Below are positions 10,964-20,692 of a stretch of 47,892 nucleotides of DNA, piece by piece. Position 1 is the stretch's first letter. Each line of letters starts with the position of its first letter. The notes under the pieces were generated by a model. It saw only the letters and a program-made list of their open reading frames with translations. It was not told the DNA's origin and did not search any database. Source of the stretch: an uncultured Kangiellaceae bacterium (lineage in GTDB: Bacteria; Pseudomonadota; Gammaproteobacteria; Enterobacterales; Kangiellaceae); NCBI GenBank assembly GCA_905479925.1, contig CAJQOL010000023.1, positions 1 through 47,892 of the forward strand. The letters are read 5' to 3'. The position numbers and the translations under genes were made by a program.

Positions 10964-11350
10964 ATACTACTCCTTCAATATCCTTTCTTGGTACAAAATC
11001 GATTAGTTATTATTATCAGTAAGCCATGAAAGACAGCTTCGTTGGTAAACCCATTTATAATGAGTGAAGTATGAATCTCATACTATGCACTAAAAGTCAA
11101 GACCTGCTTAATTTATAAGTGATTTACACACAGAATAATTGTCAATTTTAACTTGAAAAGTGGATTTCTGTTCCCCATCTTAAATACTTAGAAAGAGGGG
11201 CGTTTATCTCGAAGCTTTAATGGATTTCTTAACATAGAAATATTTGAAGAACTCGACCGTTTATTACTATGAATAACTCTCCTATCTCTTTCTAGTAGAA
11301 AAAGAGCCATTTTTTGCCGCAATATTGCCACCAATTGACTAAGATTAACT
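10964..11350. other. cspD-clpS divergent intergenic region
   Basis: 387 bases with no convincing gene. It must hold the cspD (minus) and clpS (plus) promoters. I see an AT-rich stretch with AATAATAACTAATCG about 50 bases upstream of cspD, and an imperfect CTCTTTCTAG / AGAAAAAGAG dyad around 11284-11309. No clear -35/-10 pair can be assigned. Open frames inside it are short and without a ribosome binding site. Confidence 0.5.
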
Positions 11351-11674
11351 ATGAGTGAAGAAAAAGAGCAAGAATTTGATAAGGGCACCGTTGTTGCGGA
11401 ACGCAAACCGGAGGTAAAAAAGCCTCCGATGTACAAGGTGATGTTGTTAAATGATGATTACACACCGATGGATTTTGTGGTTTCGGTGTTAAAGCAGTTT
11501 TTTTATAAGAGCATGGAGCAAGCCACCAAAATTATGCTTCAGGTTCATTATGATGGCGCGGGAGTTGCAGGTATTTATACCTCAGAAATAGCAGAAACGA
11601 AAGTTTCTCTTGTTAATGATTATGCACGCTCAAATGGGCACCCCTTAATGTGTACCATGGAGCAAAATGATTAA
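11351..11674 (+). CDS. clpS: ATP-dependent Clp protease adaptor ClpS
   Basis: 107 residues. Binds proteins that carry N-terminal Leu, Phe, Tyr or Trp and hands them to ClpA. The substrate-pocket residues known from E. coli (N34, D35 and H66) fall at the same numbers here, in [13 protein letters not shown] and [10 protein letters not shown]. The disordered N-terminal tail that enters ClpA is present. It lies 69 bases before clpA on the same strand. Aat and Bpt, which create the degrons it reads, are encoded a few genes away. Confidence 0.97.
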   Translation: MSEEKEQEFDKGTVVAERKPEVKKPPMYKVMLLNDDYTPMDFVVSVLKQFFYKSMEQATKIMLQVHYDGAGVAGIYTSEIAETKVSLVNDYARSNGHPLMCTMEQND

Positions 11675-11743
11675 AAGCAGTAGTCTTTGTAAAATTAACA
11701 AAACGGGTCTTATCCATTCGCTTATTTATATGGTGTTCGAATT

Positions 11744-14023
11744 ATGTTAAGTAAAGATTTGGAATTAACTTTAAACCTTGCGTTTACCGATGCTAGAGAA
11801 AGACGTCATGAATTTATGACCGTAGAGCATTTGCTTTTAGCTTTGTTGGACAATGCCCTTGGAATGTCTGTTCTTCGCTCCTGCGGCGCCGAAATTCCAA
11901 AGCTTCAGATGCAGCTTCGAGAGTTTATTGATGAAACAAGTCAAATTCTGCCTCCCGAAGTGGAGAACGTTGAGACTCAGCCAACGCTTGGGTTTCAGCG
12001 AGTGCTGCAACGCGCTGTTTTTCATGTTCAATCTTCCGGAAAAAAGGAAGTCAATGGCGCCAATATTTTAGTGGCTATCTTTAGTGAACAGGAAAGCCAG
12101 GCTGTTTATTTCTTGCAACAGCAGGATATTTCTCGTTTAGATATCGTTAATTACATTTCCCATGGGATATCAAAAATCTCTGATGAGTCAGATGAAGCTG
12201 ATAACTTAGGTGTTGAAAATGACGTTGAAGATAGTAGTAGCAAGCAAAAAACGGCCTTAGAATCCTATACTAGTAACCTTAATCAAATGGCTAAAGATGG
12301 AAAAATTGATCCGTTAATTGGCAGAGATGATGAGCTTCAACGAACCGTTCAAATACTATCCCGTAGACGAAAGAATAACCCATTGTTAGTCGGTGAAGCG
12401 GGGGTTGGTAAAACAGCTATCGCTGAAGGTTTAGCTAAACGTATTGTCGACGAAGAAGTTCCTGATGTGATTTCCGAAGCAGAGATTTTTTCACTGGATC
12501 TTGGTGCTCTTTTAGCTGGTACCAAGTACCGTGGTGATTTTGAGAAGCGACTGAAAGCCGTGCTAGCTGAGCTTGCGGAAAAAGAACACTCGGTGCTATT
12601 TATCGATGAAATCCACACGATCATTGGTGCAGGCTCTGCGTCTGGTGGTGTTATGGATGCATCAAATCTAATTAAGCCAATGCTAGCCAACGGCCAGCTT
12701 AAATGTATGGGTTCCACAACCTTTCAAGAATATCGAGGCATCTTTGAGAAAGATCGCGCATTGGCAAGGCGTTTCCAGAAAGTGGATATCGACGAACCAT
12801 CGGTCGCGGAAACCGTGGAGATTTTGCGAGGGCTGAGACCACGCTACGAAGAACACCATCAGGTCGAATATAGTGATGCCGCGCTAAGGGCTGCAGCGGA
12901 CCTTGCCTCTAGATATGTTAACGATCGTCAACTACCTGATAAAGCCATCGACGTTATTGATGAAGCAGGCGCTAATCGTCAGCTGCAGAGCGAAGAAGAT
13001 AGACGTAAAGATATTAGTGTGCATGATATCGAAACTATCATTGCGAAAATGGCAAAGATACCTGAGAAGACCGTATCTTCCTCGGATGTTAAGACATTAA
13101 AGAACTTAGAAAGAAATCTAAAACTAGTTGTTTTCGGTCAAGATAAAGCGATTGAGTCGCTATCTAATTCCATTAAATTGTCTCGTTCAGGCTTAGGTCT
13201 AGAAGACAAGCCGGTTGGTGCTTTTCTATTAGCTGGGCCTACGGGGGTTGGCAAAACGGAAGTAACTAAGCAATTGGCAAAAAATTTAGGTGTCGAGTTT
13301 ATTCGTTTTGACATGTCTGAATACATGGAAAGCCATACGGTGTCACGTCTAATAGGCGCACCTCCAGGTTATGTCGGTTTTGATCAAGGTGGACTATTGA
13401 CAGAAGCCGTTACTAAAAATCCTTATTCAGTGGTGCTTCTCGATGAAATTGAGAAGGCACATACTGATGTATATAACCTGTTGTTGCAAGTGATGGATCA
13501 TGGCACGCTTACCGATAACAATGGTCGTAAGGCCGATTTCAGAAACGTAATTTTAGTACTTACAACCAATGCCGGCGCATCGGATCTTCAAAAGGCGAGT
13601 ATTGGGTTCCAAAAACAATCGAAAGAGACCGATTACATGGAGGCAATTAAGCGAACATTTTCTCCAGAATTTAGGAATCGATTGGATGCTACCTTGTGGT
13701 TCAATCCTCTTGATAAAGAGATTATATGCTCGGTTGTCGACAAGTTTGTCGCTGAATTACAGAGCCAGTTAGACGAGAAGGGCGTTTCCTTGGAAGTGTC
13801 TCAGCCGGCTAGAAATTGGCTTGCCGAAATTGGTTACGATGAACAGATGGGGGCAAGGCCCATGGCAAGAGTAATGCGAGAAAAAATTCGTCAGGAACTT
13901 GCTGAGGAATTACTGTTCGGTCGTTTATCTCAGGGAGGCCAGGTGGTCGTTGGTTTCGATAAGAAGGCGAAGAAGTTGAGTTTTGACATTACAACCAAGA
14001 ACGAAATAGCTATAAAGCAATAG
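11744..14023 (+). CDS. clpA: ATP-dependent Clp protease ATPase subunit ClpA
   Basis: 759-residue AAA+ unfoldase that feeds ClpP. It has an N-domain (1-about 145) and an acidic linker, then D1 with Walker A GEAGVGKT (217-224) and Walker B VLFIDEIH. D2 has Walker A GPTGVGKT (498-505) and Walker B VVLLDEIEKAH. The ClpP-docking loop reads IGF (in KASIGFQKQ) where E. coli has IGL, a variant that should still dock. The long middle domain of ClpB is missing, which separates it from that disaggregase. ClpP is not in the window. A bidirectional terminator follows. Confidence 0.97.
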   Translation: MLSKDLELTLNLAFTDARERRHEFMTVEHLLLALLDNALGMSVLRSCGAEIPKLQMQLREFIDETSQILPPEVENVETQPTLGFQRVLQRAVFHVQSSGKKEVNGANILVAIFSEQESQAVYFLQQQDISRLDIVNYISHGISKISDESDEADNLGVENDVEDSSSKQKTALESYTSNLNQMAKDGKIDPLIGRDDELQRTVQILSRRRKNNPLLVGEAGVGKTAIAEGLAKRIVDEEVPDVISEAEIFSLDLGALLAGTKYRGDFEKRLKAVLAELAEKEHSVLFIDEIHTIIGAGSASGGVMDASNLIKPMLANGQLKCMGSTTFQEYRGIFEKDRALARRFQKVDIDEPSVAETVEILRGLRPRYEEHHQVEYSDAALRAAADLASRYVNDRQLPDKAIDVIDEAGANRQLQSEEDRRKDISVHDIETIIAKMAKIPEKTVSSSDVKTLKNLERNLKLVVFGQDKAIESLSNSIKLSRSGLGLEDKPVGAFLLAGPTGVGKTEVTKQLAKNLGVEFIRFDMSEYMESHTVSRLIGAPPGYVGFDQGGLLTEAVTKNPYSVVLLDEIEKAHTDVYNLLLQVMDHGTLTDNNGRKADFRNVILVLTTNAGASDLQKASIGFQKQSKETDYMEAIKRTFSPEFRNRLDATLWFNPLDKEIICSVVDKFVAELQSQLDEKGVSLEVSQPARNWLAEIGYDEQMGARPMARVMREKIRQELAEELLFGRLSQGGQVVVGFDKKAKKLSFDITTKNEIAIKQ

Positions 14024-14045
14024 CAGCAACAAAGGTTGTAACAAC

Positions 14046-14074
14046 AAAAAAGCAGGCTTTAAGCCTGCTTTTTT
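14046..14074. terminator. Bidirectional terminator between clpA and infA
   Basis: A 12-bp perfect stem AAAAAAGCAGGC / GCCTGCTTTTTT (14046-14057 with 14063-14074) with a 5-base loop. T-runs occur on both strands. It lies between the convergent ends of clpA (plus) and infA (minus) and can serve both. Confidence 0.92.
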
Positions 14075-14099
14075 ATGGATACTATAAAACTAAGACGTG

Positions 14100-14318
14100 T
14101 TATCTTGCTCTAAAGGTAATTCTTCCTTTTGAGAGATCGTACGGAGTCATTTCTACCGTTACTTTGTCTCCGGTTAGAATTCTAATATAGTGCTTTCTCA
14201 TTTTACCGGAGATGTGAGCCGTAACAACATGCCCGTTCTCAAGTTCGACTCTGAACATGGTATTCGGAAGTGTTTCCTGAACCACACCTTCCATTTCTAA
14301 ACATTCTTCTTTTGCCAT
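14100..14318 (-). CDS. infA: Translation initiation factor IF-1
   Basis: 72 residues, the standard length, forming a single OB-fold that occupies the ribosomal A site during initiation. The segments [33 protein letters not shown] and the ending KGRITFRAR are nearly invariant in IF-1. It lies between clpA and bpt as in E. coli and Pseudomonas, but transcription may be independent: a 105-base gap separates it from bpt. Confidence 0.98.
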   Translation of the reverse strand: MAKEECLEMEGVVQETLPNTMFRVELENGHVVTAHISGKMRKHYIRILTGDKVTVEMTPYDLSKGRITFRAR

Positions 14319-14423
14319 ACTATTTCTTCACTAAACCTATCTATTTAAAACCGCCGCTATAATGCCTGATTTGCACACAATAAGCAAAATATTTGTACGT
14401 TTCAAAGATATTCATTATAAATT

Positions 14424-15143
14424 CTAATTAAGTAAGATCCATCGGTCTTCAATGAAACATTCTATTGGTCGATATTCACCTTTATATGCCATTTTTTGGC
14501 ACTGCTTAATCCAGTAGCCTAAATAAACATAACTGAGATTTTCGGTAGTGGCTAGTTTAATTAGCTGTAAAATTGCGAGCCGGCCAGGACTGTACTTAGA
14601 ATACGATGGGTCGAAAAAGGTATAAACCGCGGACAAGCCGGATTCAAGCCTATCAAATACGCAACAAGCAACTATTTTACTAGTAACGGGGTCAATAATA
14701 TCTAGAAACTGGGTGTTAATAGACTGACTCAGAACAAACTCTTTATATTGCTTTTCCGAGGTGGGATACATATCGCCATCAGCGTGCCGTTGTTCAATGT
14801 ATTGTGCAAAGAGCTGGTAGTGCAGCGTGTCAAAGCTTGCAGGACTAATTCTTATTGAGAAACCGTTTGCCTTTTTTAGGCATCTTCGTTGCTGTTTATT
14901 CGCTTGAAAGGAGGCCATAGGAATTCTCACAGAAATACAGGCTGTACAATTTCCGCATTTTGGACGATATACATGCTCTCCGCTGCGTCTAAACCCTTTG
15001 TCTATTAAAAAATCATATAAAGGATCGTTGACGAGTATTTCTGGATTTAGAAATATAGTTTGTGCTTGTTCATCGTTTAGATAAGGGCATTCATGCTGAG
15101 GAGTTAGATAGAAGTCTAAGGTCGTTTTATTATCTTCAGTCAT
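14424..15143 (-). CDS. bpt: Aspartate/glutamate leucyl-tRNA-protein transferase Bpt
   Basis: Transfers leucine from Leu-tRNA to proteins with N-terminal Asp or Glu, making them ClpS substrates. The cysteine motif CGNCTAC follows GEHVYRPKCG, and the C-terminal half shows a GNAT-like fold with YLGYWIKQCQKMAYKGEYRP, typical of the bacterial ATE/Bpt family. A longer frame reaches 15206, but I start at the ATG at 15143 (MTEDNKTTLDFYLT), which gives the family's usual N-terminus and about 239 residues. It then overlaps the end of aat by 8 bases, implying translational coupling. Confidence 0.93.
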   Translation of the reverse strand: MTEDNKTTLDFYLTPQHECPYLNDEQAQTIFLNPEILVNDPLYDFLIDKGFRRSGEHVYRPKCGNCTACISVRIPMASFQANKQQRRCLKKANGFSIRISPASFDTLHYQLFAQYIEQRHADGDMYPTSEKQYKEFVLSQSINTQFLDIIDPVTSKIVACCVFDRLESGLSAVYTFFDPSYSKYSPGRLAILQLIKLATTENLSYVYLGYWIKQCQKMAYKGEYRPIECFIEDRWILLN

Positions 15144-15891
15144 TTCGATTTTTCTGTCTTGTATTTGCTGCCAGCGACTTGCGCTCAAGTAGCAGCTTAT
15201 GATCAAGTGTCCTAGATCGCCACAAATCCTCAGGAATGTTCATTTTTGTGGCGCGGGCAACGTACTCTATATATCGTTGACGATTTATATTTTCTGCGCC
15301 TAAAGACATTAAATGAGGGTTTTCAACTTGACAGTCTAGAATAGGAAACTGATGTTGTCGTATTAAACCAATTAGGCTTGACAGAGCCAGCTTTGAAGCG
15401 TTGCTTATTCGGCTAAACATCGATTCACCACAAAATAGCTTACCTATAGAAACTCCGTATATTCCACCAACTAGAAGGTCATCCTGCCACACCTCAACGG
15501 AGTGAGCGAAGCCGGATAAATGCAGGTTTATATAGGCCAACTCAATGTCTTCAGTAATCCATGTGCCATCTTGATCACCACGAGGCTCGGCGCAGGCCCT
15601 AACAACCTCGGCAAAGGCTTGGTTCAAGGTTACTTTAAGTGGAGTTTTGTTAACCCAGCGCTTTAGACTGCGAGGTGCAGAATAATCATCGACGATAAAA
15701 GTAGTTCTTGGGTTTGGTGACCACCAAAGTATCGGTTCCCCATCAGAATACCATGGAAAAATTCCTTGTTGGTATGCGTCTAATAAGCGCTTTACAGACA
15801 GGTCACCACCGGCGGCAAGCAATCCATTTGGATCGTCGAGAGCGAGGCTTATTTCTGGAAAAGGAGAGTCCTGTTTTAAAAAAGGAAGCAA
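15136..15891 (-). CDS. aat: Leucyl/phenylalanyl-tRNA-protein transferase Aat
   Basis: Adds Leu or Phe to proteins with N-terminal Lys or Arg, creating ClpS-recognised degrons. 251 residues. The segment DPNGLLAAGGDLSVKRLLDAYQ continues to GIFPWYSDGEPILWWSPNPR, and later GVSIGKLFCGESMFS; both are hallmarks of Aat. The start is unusual: an in-frame TGA 12 bases upstream leaves only the TTG at 15891 (or the ATT before it) and no later Met before the conserved N-terminus. It may therefore be weakly translated. Confidence 0.95.
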   Translation of the reverse strand: MLPFLKQDSPFPEISLALDDPNGLLAAGGDLSVKRLLDAYQQGIFPWYSDGEPILWWSPNPRTTFIVDDYSAPRSLKRWVNKTPLKVTLNQAFAEVVRACAEPRGDQDGTWITEDIELAYINLHLSGFAHSVEVWQDDLLVGGIYGVSIGKLFCGESMFSRISNASKLALSSLIGLIRQHQFPILDCQVENPHLMSLGAENINRQRYIEYVARATKMNIPEDLWRSRTLDHKLLLERKSLAANTRQKNRND

Positions 15892-16060
15892 AATACGGTC
15901 TCAATTTTTGCGTTGTTCAATTGGATTACGGGGTTTATGAAAACACGTTGATAAAAAGATGTAAAGAATAAAAATGTTAGCGAGTATAGCGCTTAGAAAG
16001 ATTTTTCAAGACGGGGTAATAGCAGGATACTTGCTCCAGTCAAACTTTAAGAAACAAATG

Positions 16061-16081
16061 AAAAGGGGCCGAATAAGCCCC
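16061..16081 (-). terminator. Terminator after scoB
   Basis: On the minus strand GGGGC, a 7-base loop and GCCCC are followed by TTTTC (16081 down to 16061), 41 bases after the scoB stop. The 5-bp GC stem and short T-run make a modest terminator at the end of the leucine-degradation block. Confidence 0.65.
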
Positions 16082-16122
16082 GTTATAAATACTACTGATT
16101 ACCAAAAAGAAGTGAATTAGTA

Positions 16123-16779
16123 TTACACCTTCATTTCTGGAACATGATCAGGGACAACAAGTTTACCGGCGGTCTTTTCAATGATCTCTTCTACCGACAC
16201 ACCTGGAGCTCTTTCTAGCAGATGAAACGAGCCGTCTTTGATGCTCATTACCGCTAAGTCAGTCACAACCTTATTGATACAGTCGACTCCAGTCAGTGGT
16301 AGCGTGCAAGATTCTAACAGCTTCGAGTTGCCACGTTTATCCGCATGAGTCATGGTGACTACTATATTTTGAGCGCCAGCAACTAAGTCCATCGCTCCAC
16401 CCATACCTTTAACTAATTTACCGGGAATCATGTAGGACGCGATATTACCATTTTGATCGACTTCAAAAGCGCCAAGAACTGTCAGGTCAACGTGCCCACC
16501 TCGAATCATAGCAAAGCTTTCCGCCGATGAAAAAATAGACGCTCCCGTTACTGCAGTGACTGTTTCCTTTCCTGCGTTTATCATATCAGCATCGACATTC
16601 TCTTCAGTCGGGTAAGGGCCCATTCCTAAAAGGCCATTCTCTGACTGAAGCATAACTTCCATGTCGGTTGGTACATAATTGGAAACTAAAGTGGGTATGC
16701 CTATCCCTAAATTTACATAATATCCATCTTGTAATTCTTGTGCGACTCGCATCGCTATTTGGTCTCTAGATAATGCCAT
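16123..16779 (-). CDS. scoB: 3-oxoacid CoA-transferase subunit B
   Basis: 218 residues, beta chain of succinyl-CoA:3-ketoacid CoA-transferase. It moves CoA from succinyl-CoA to acetoacetate, giving acetoacetyl-CoA for thiolase. The catalytic glutamate that forms the CoA thioester is E47 in QSENGLLGMGP. The glycine-rich VNLGIGIPT (22-30) precedes it. It lies 11 bases after scoA, with an AAGGAG site. In this setting it recycles the acetoacetate released by HMG-CoA lyase. An AtoA-type donor preference (acetyl-CoA) cannot be excluded from sequence. Confidence 0.93.
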   Translation of the reverse strand: MALSRDQIAMRVAQELQDGYYVNLGIGIPTLVSNYVPTDMEVMLQSENGLLGMGPYPTEENVDADMINAGKETVTAVTGASIFSSAESFAMIRGGHVDLTVLGAFEVDQNGNIASYMIPGKLVKGMGGAMDLVAGAQNIVVTMTHADKRGNSKLLESCTLPLTGVDCINKVVTDLAVMSIKDGSFHLLERAPGVSVEEIIEKTAGKLVVPDHVPEMKV

Positions 16780-16790
16780 CGTAACGCTCC

Positions 16791-17492
16791 TTAATTCTTT
16801 GCCAAAGTTAGGCGTTCAATTCGTTTCTCAAACTGGCCTTTTATTATACGGTTGACATAAATACCGGGAGTATGAATCTCGGTCGGCTGTAGTTCGCCAA
16901 CTTCAACAATTTCTTCCACCTCTACAACGGTTATCTTGCCAGCGGTCGCGGCCATCGGATTAAAGTTCATCGCTGTATCTCTAAAAACTAAGTTGCCAAT
17001 TTTATCGGCTTTCCATGCTCGAACAATCGCAAAATCGCCGGTTATGCTTTCTTCTAGGATATAATTTCTGCCATCAAAGGATTTAACTTCTTTGCCCTCA
17101 GCAACCGGAGTCCCGAAACCCGTTGCAGTGTAAAACGCGGGGATGCCAGCGCCACCAGCTCGCATTTTTTCTGCTAAAGTTCCCTGTGGTGTTAATTCAA
17201 CTTCAAGTTCGCCAGAAAGGTACTGCCTTTCAAACTCGGCATTTTCACCGACATAAGAAGAAATCATTTTCTTTATTTGTTTGTCTTGTAAAAGAACACC
17301 TAATCCAAAATCGTCAACGCCACAGTTGTTTGAAACAAAGGTTAACTCTTTGGTTTTCATTTGTTTAATCTGCTCAATGAGACCTTCAGGTATTCCGCAC
17401 AAACCAAAACCACCAGCAATAACGGTCATTCCATCTGAAAGACCTGCCATCGCTTGTTCGTAGGTATCCACGACTTTATTAAAGCCGGCCAT
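16791..17492 (-). CDS. scoA: 3-oxoacid CoA-transferase subunit A
   Basis: About 233 residues, alpha chain partner of scoB. The CoA-binding segment [16 protein letters not shown] and the later [21 protein letters not shown] are typical of SCOT/AtoD alpha subunits. I start at the ATG at 17492 (MAGFNKVV), because a perfect AAGGAG lies 7 bases upstream. The longer frame from the TTG at 17510 would place that Shine-Dalgarno inside the coding sequence. It is separated from the HMG-CoA lyase gene by 186 bases holding two hairpins, so its expression may be partly uncoupled from the upstream liu genes. Confidence 0.93.
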   Translation of the reverse strand: MAGFNKVVDTYEQAMAGLSDGMTVIAGGFGLCGIPEGLIEQIKQMKTKELTFVSNNCGVDDFGLGVLLQDKQIKKMISSYVGENAEFERQYLSGELEVELTPQGTLAEKMRAGGAGIPAFYTATGFGTPVAEGKEVKSFDGRNYILEESITGDFAIVRAWKADKIGNLVFRDTAMNFNPMAATAGKITVVEVEEIVEVGELQPTEIHTPGIYVNRIIKGQFEKRIERLTLAKN

Positions 17493-17551
17493 ATTAAACT
17501 CCTTAGTCAAATATAATGATGAGATTTAGAGTGATGTGACTAATAGGCGGG

Positions 17552-17646
17552 TAGTCTATTAACTACCTAGTCCTGTTAGATACACCAACGATAATTTTAT
17601 TATTGTTAATCGACACAGTATCCTATTAGTTGCTCTCTGTGTCGAT
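17552..17646 (-). promoter_or_regulatory. Two hairpins between HMG-CoA lyase and scoA
   Basis: A 10-bp perfect inverted repeat ATCGACACAG / CTGTGTCGAT (17609-17618 with 17637-17646) has an 18-base loop. A smaller GGTAGT / ACTACC hairpin lies near 17552-17569. Neither is followed by a T-run on the minus strand. They could attenuate, process or stabilise the transcript running from the liu genes into scoAB. Confidence 0.4.
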
Positions 17647-17678
17647 AACTTAGGACCATTTTGTTATAAAACTAATAA

Positions 17679-18620
17679 TTAGCTAGGTCTTTTTGCCAGT
17701 ATCGCGCGAGCTACTTTTGAGCCATTTTCACGTTTTAAAAATGAACTGATATAATCACCTGCATCAACCAGCGTAGACAAGTTAACGCCTGATTGGATCT
17801 TCATTCCGTCAAGCATATAAACAACATCTTCTGTGGCTACGTTACCTGAGGCTCCTTTAGCGTAAGGGCACCCTCCTAAACCGGCGACGGACGCATCGAC
17901 GGTAGAGATCCCCATTTGCAGAGCGGCTAGGATATTAGCCAACGCCTGGCCGTAAGTATCGTGAAAATGTACAGCTAGTTTATCAATCGGTACGACATGT
18001 TTTATTTCTGAGAGCAGTTGCTGTGTTTTTAATGGTGTTCCTACACCAATCGTATCGCCAAGGGAAATCTCATAACAGCCCATTTGATAAAGCTTTTCGG
18101 CGATGTGTGCAACCTTCTCGGAGGCGATATTACCCTCGTAAGGGCACCCCAGCACACAAGAGATATAACCACGAACCGGAAGGTTTAATTGTTTAGCTTG
18201 TTCTAAAATGGGGGTGAAGCGCTGAATGCTTTCTTCAACACTGCAATTAATATTTTTCTGCGAGAAGCTTTCTGATGCCGCTGCGAAAATCGCAACTTCC
18301 TTTGCTCCCGCTTTTATCGCATTTTCAAAGCCTTTTAAGTTTGGAGTTAAGACAGGAAAGTTGACCTTTTTATCACCGTCGCCCTGTAAAAATTTTTCAG
18401 ATAAATGGCTCATGATCGTCTGCTGATCAGCAAGCTGCGGAACCCATTTAGGTGAAACAAAACTGGTGGCTTCAACTACGGATAAGCCGCTGCCTATTAA
18501 ACGTTTTATTAACTCTAGTTTAACTTCGCTAGGAACCGGCGTCGCTTCATTTTGTAGGCCGTCTCTAGGGCCTACCTCAACTATTTTCACATAAGCTGGG
18601 AAAGGGGCTGATTCAACCAT
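17679..18620 (-). CDS. liuE: Hydroxymethylglutaryl-CoA lyase
   Basis: Splits HMG-CoA into acetoacetate and acetyl-CoA, the last dedicated step of leucine breakdown. 313 residues, TIM barrel of the HMGL-like family. The motif [10 protein letters not shown] is at 16-25 (metal/substrate Asp20), the metal ligands HFHD at 218-221, and the catalytic cysteine is C251 in [14 protein letters not shown]. The start codon overlaps the stop of the biotin-carboxylase subunit gene (TAATG), with GAGGAAAA upstream. The gene is also called mvaB in pseudomonads. Confidence 0.97.
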   Translation of the reverse strand: MVESAPFPAYVKIVEVGPRDGLQNEATPVPSEVKLELIKRLIGSGLSVVEATSFVSPKWVPQLADQQTIMSHLSEKFLQGDGDKKVNFPVLTPNLKGFENAIKAGAKEVAIFAAASESFSQKNINCSVEESIQRFTPILEQAKQLNLPVRGYISCVLGCPYEGNIASEKVAHIAEKLYQMGCYEISLGDTIGVGTPLKTQQLLSEIKHVVPIDKLAVHFHDTYGQALANILAALQMGISTVDASVAGLGGCPYAKGASGNVATEDVVYMLDGMKIQSGVNLSTLVDAGDYISSFLKRENGSKVARAILAKRPS

Positions 18621-20635
18621 TAACTATTTTCCTCTACAACGATTAATTCTGCACCATCGTCGACTAAGTCACCAACTTGGTAAAGAACTTCTTTTACCGT
18701 TAATGACTGGTGGGCTTTAATAGTATGTTCCATTTTCATCGCCTCCATAACCATTAACGCTTGTCCTTCTTCGACCTGGTCACCGTTTTTTACCAAAACG
18801 TCTATAACTGTTCCTGGCATTGGGGCCGAAAGGTTAGCTTGAGATTTTGTATCATCTTCCGAAACGCTATTATCCACTAGCTCTAACTGCCAGTTAGCGG
18901 CGTTCCTAAATATTACTAAACGATTATTTTCTCTGGCATAACTAACAACGGATTGATGACCTTCGATATTCAAGTGAATCTTATTGTTATCAACATAACC
19001 TGAAACTGGATAGGTTTTACCATCAAGCTCGAAACTAAAAGCTTGGGTACAACGGGTATTCGAGTCTCTAAAATGAGCGGTTACCGATATTACTCGGTCA
19101 TTTAATGCAAAGTCGATGACATGAAAGTTATCTTCATTTAAACGCCAGCCCGTGTGATCGTTCCATGGGGAGTCTGCGTCGATAGTCCTGTTTGCGGGAA
19201 CGGCAGATTGTTGCATCATAACTTGTAGTGACGCCGCCAAAAGAATTTCCGTTTCATTTTGTTCACGCTCTAGCGTAAAGTCGCCATCGTGCTTCTCTAA
19301 GAAATGGGTATCTAGGTCGGCGTCATTGAATGCTTTATGGCTCGCCAATTGATGTAAAAACTCTATGTTCGTTGTTAGGCCTGCGACATGAAAATCCTTT
19401 AATGCCCCGCGCAACCTAGCAAGAGCAGAGGTTCTATCTTTGTCCCAAACTATCAGTTTAGCAATCATAGGATCGTAATAAACACTAACGTTATCACCTG
19501 CAACAATGCCAGAATCAACACGCACGTTTTCATTTAAAGCCGGTAAACCCAAATGTGTGATTTGCCCGGTTGTTGGTAAATAATTATTGTTAGGGTCCTC
19601 GGCGTAAATTCTCGCCTCGAACGCATGGCCGTTAATAGAAAGCTGCTGCTGCGACAACGGAAGTGGCAATCCGTTAGCCACTGTTATTTGCCACTCTACT
19701 AAGTCTAAGCCTGTAATTTTCTCGGTTACTGGGTGTTCCACTTGAAGGCGAGTATTCATTTCCATAAAATAAAATGAGCCGTCTTCATCGTAAAGAAACT
19801 CTACAGTACCGGCGCCTTCATAACCGATGGCTCTTGCGGCAGTTATCGCGACTTGGCCCATTTTGTCACGAATATCTTCTGATAATCCTGGCGCCGGCGC
19901 TTCTTCAATAACTTTCTGATGTCGTCGTTGTACACTACAGTCACGTTCGAAAAGATGAACAGCATTATTTAAACTGTCAGCAAACACCTGAATCTCAACA
20001 TGTCGAGGTTTGGTTAAGTATTTCTCAACGAGTACTTTGTCGTCACCAAAAGAAGATTTTGCTTCTCTCTTGCACGAATTTAAGGCGTCAATAAAGTCGG
20101 CTGAACTCTCAACAACTCGCATTCCTTTACCGCCACCACCAGCAGTTGCTTTGATTAACAGTGGGTAACCAATCTTATCGGCTTCTTGTTGAAGGCGTTG
20201 TTCTGATTGGTCTTCCCCATGGTAACCTTGAACGAGAGGAACGCCAGCTTTGTGCATAATATTCTTCGCTTCACTTTTTGAACCCATAGCTTCTATGGCT
20301 GCTTTTGGTGGACCAATAAACTTAATCTGATTTTTGGCGCAGGCGTCGGCGAACTCGGCATTTTCTGAAAGAAACCCATAACCTGGATGAACCGCATCAG
20401 CATTTGAACGTTTTGCGACGTCGAGAATGACATCAGCACGTAAATAACTTTCTTTTGCTGGTGCATCACCAATATGCCAAGCCTCATCGGCAAGTAATAC
20501 ATGTTGCGCAGACCTATCCGCATCTGAATATACCGCAACACATTCAATGCCCATTCGTTGAGCGGTTCTTATAATGCGACAGGCGATTTCACCTCGGTTC
20601 GCAATTAAAATTTTATTTATGTTTATCGTCGCCAT
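18620..20635 (-). CDS. liuD: 3-methylcrotonyl-CoA carboxylase, biotin-containing alpha subunit
   Basis: 671 residues. A biotin carboxylase domain (about 1-450) begins [17 protein letters not shown] and has the ATP-grasp glycine loop [15 protein letters not shown] linker/BT domain follows, then a C-terminal biotin carrier domain with the biotinylated lysine K634 in VMEAMKMEH. With liuB it carboxylates 3-methylcrotonyl-CoA to 3-methylglutaconyl-CoA. Substrate choice is inferred from the operon: sister subunits of propionyl- or geranyl-CoA carboxylase look similar. AGGA lies 10 bases before the ATG. Confidence 0.95.
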   Translation of the reverse strand: MATININKILIANRGEIACRIIRTAQRMGIECVAVYSDADRSAQHVLLADEAWHIGDAPAKESYLRADVILDVAKRSNADAVHPGYGFLSENAEFADACAKNQIKFIGPPKAAIEAMGSKSEAKNIMHKAGVPLVQGYHGEDQSEQRLQQEADKIGYPLLIKATAGGGGKGMRVVESSADFIDALNSCKREAKSSFGDDKVLVEKYLTKPRHVEIQVFADSLNNAVHLFERDCSVQRRHQKVIEEAPAPGLSEDIRDKMGQVAITAARAIGYEGAGTVEFLYDEDGSFYFMEMNTRLQVEHPVTEKITGLDLVEWQITVANGLPLPLSQQQLSINGHAFEARIYAEDPNNNYLPTTGQITHLGLPALNENVRVDSGIVAGDNVSVYYDPMIAKLIVWDKDRTSALARLRGALKDFHVAGLTTNIEFLHQLASHKAFNDADLDTHFLEKHDGDFTLEREQNETEILLAASLQVMMQQSAVPANRTIDADSPWNDHTGWRLNEDNFHVIDFALNDRVISVTAHFRDSNTRCTQAFSFELDGKTYPVSGYVDNNKIHLNIEGHQSVVSYARENNRLVIFRNAANWQLELVDNSVSEDDTKSQANLSAPMPGTVIDVLVKNGDQVEEGQALMVMEAMKMEHTIKAHQSLTVKEVLYQVGDLVDDGAELIVVEENS

Positions 20636-20692
20636 TGATAGTGATCCTGATGAGGTTATTCGTGGCTTTAAAAATCGCTCTTAGCAATTTGG

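Noticed and set aside
12349-12717. 122-codon minus-strand frame inside clpA
   Set aside because: Shadow of the conserved D1 ATPase domain, rich in Ser and Pro as expected for a reverse frame.
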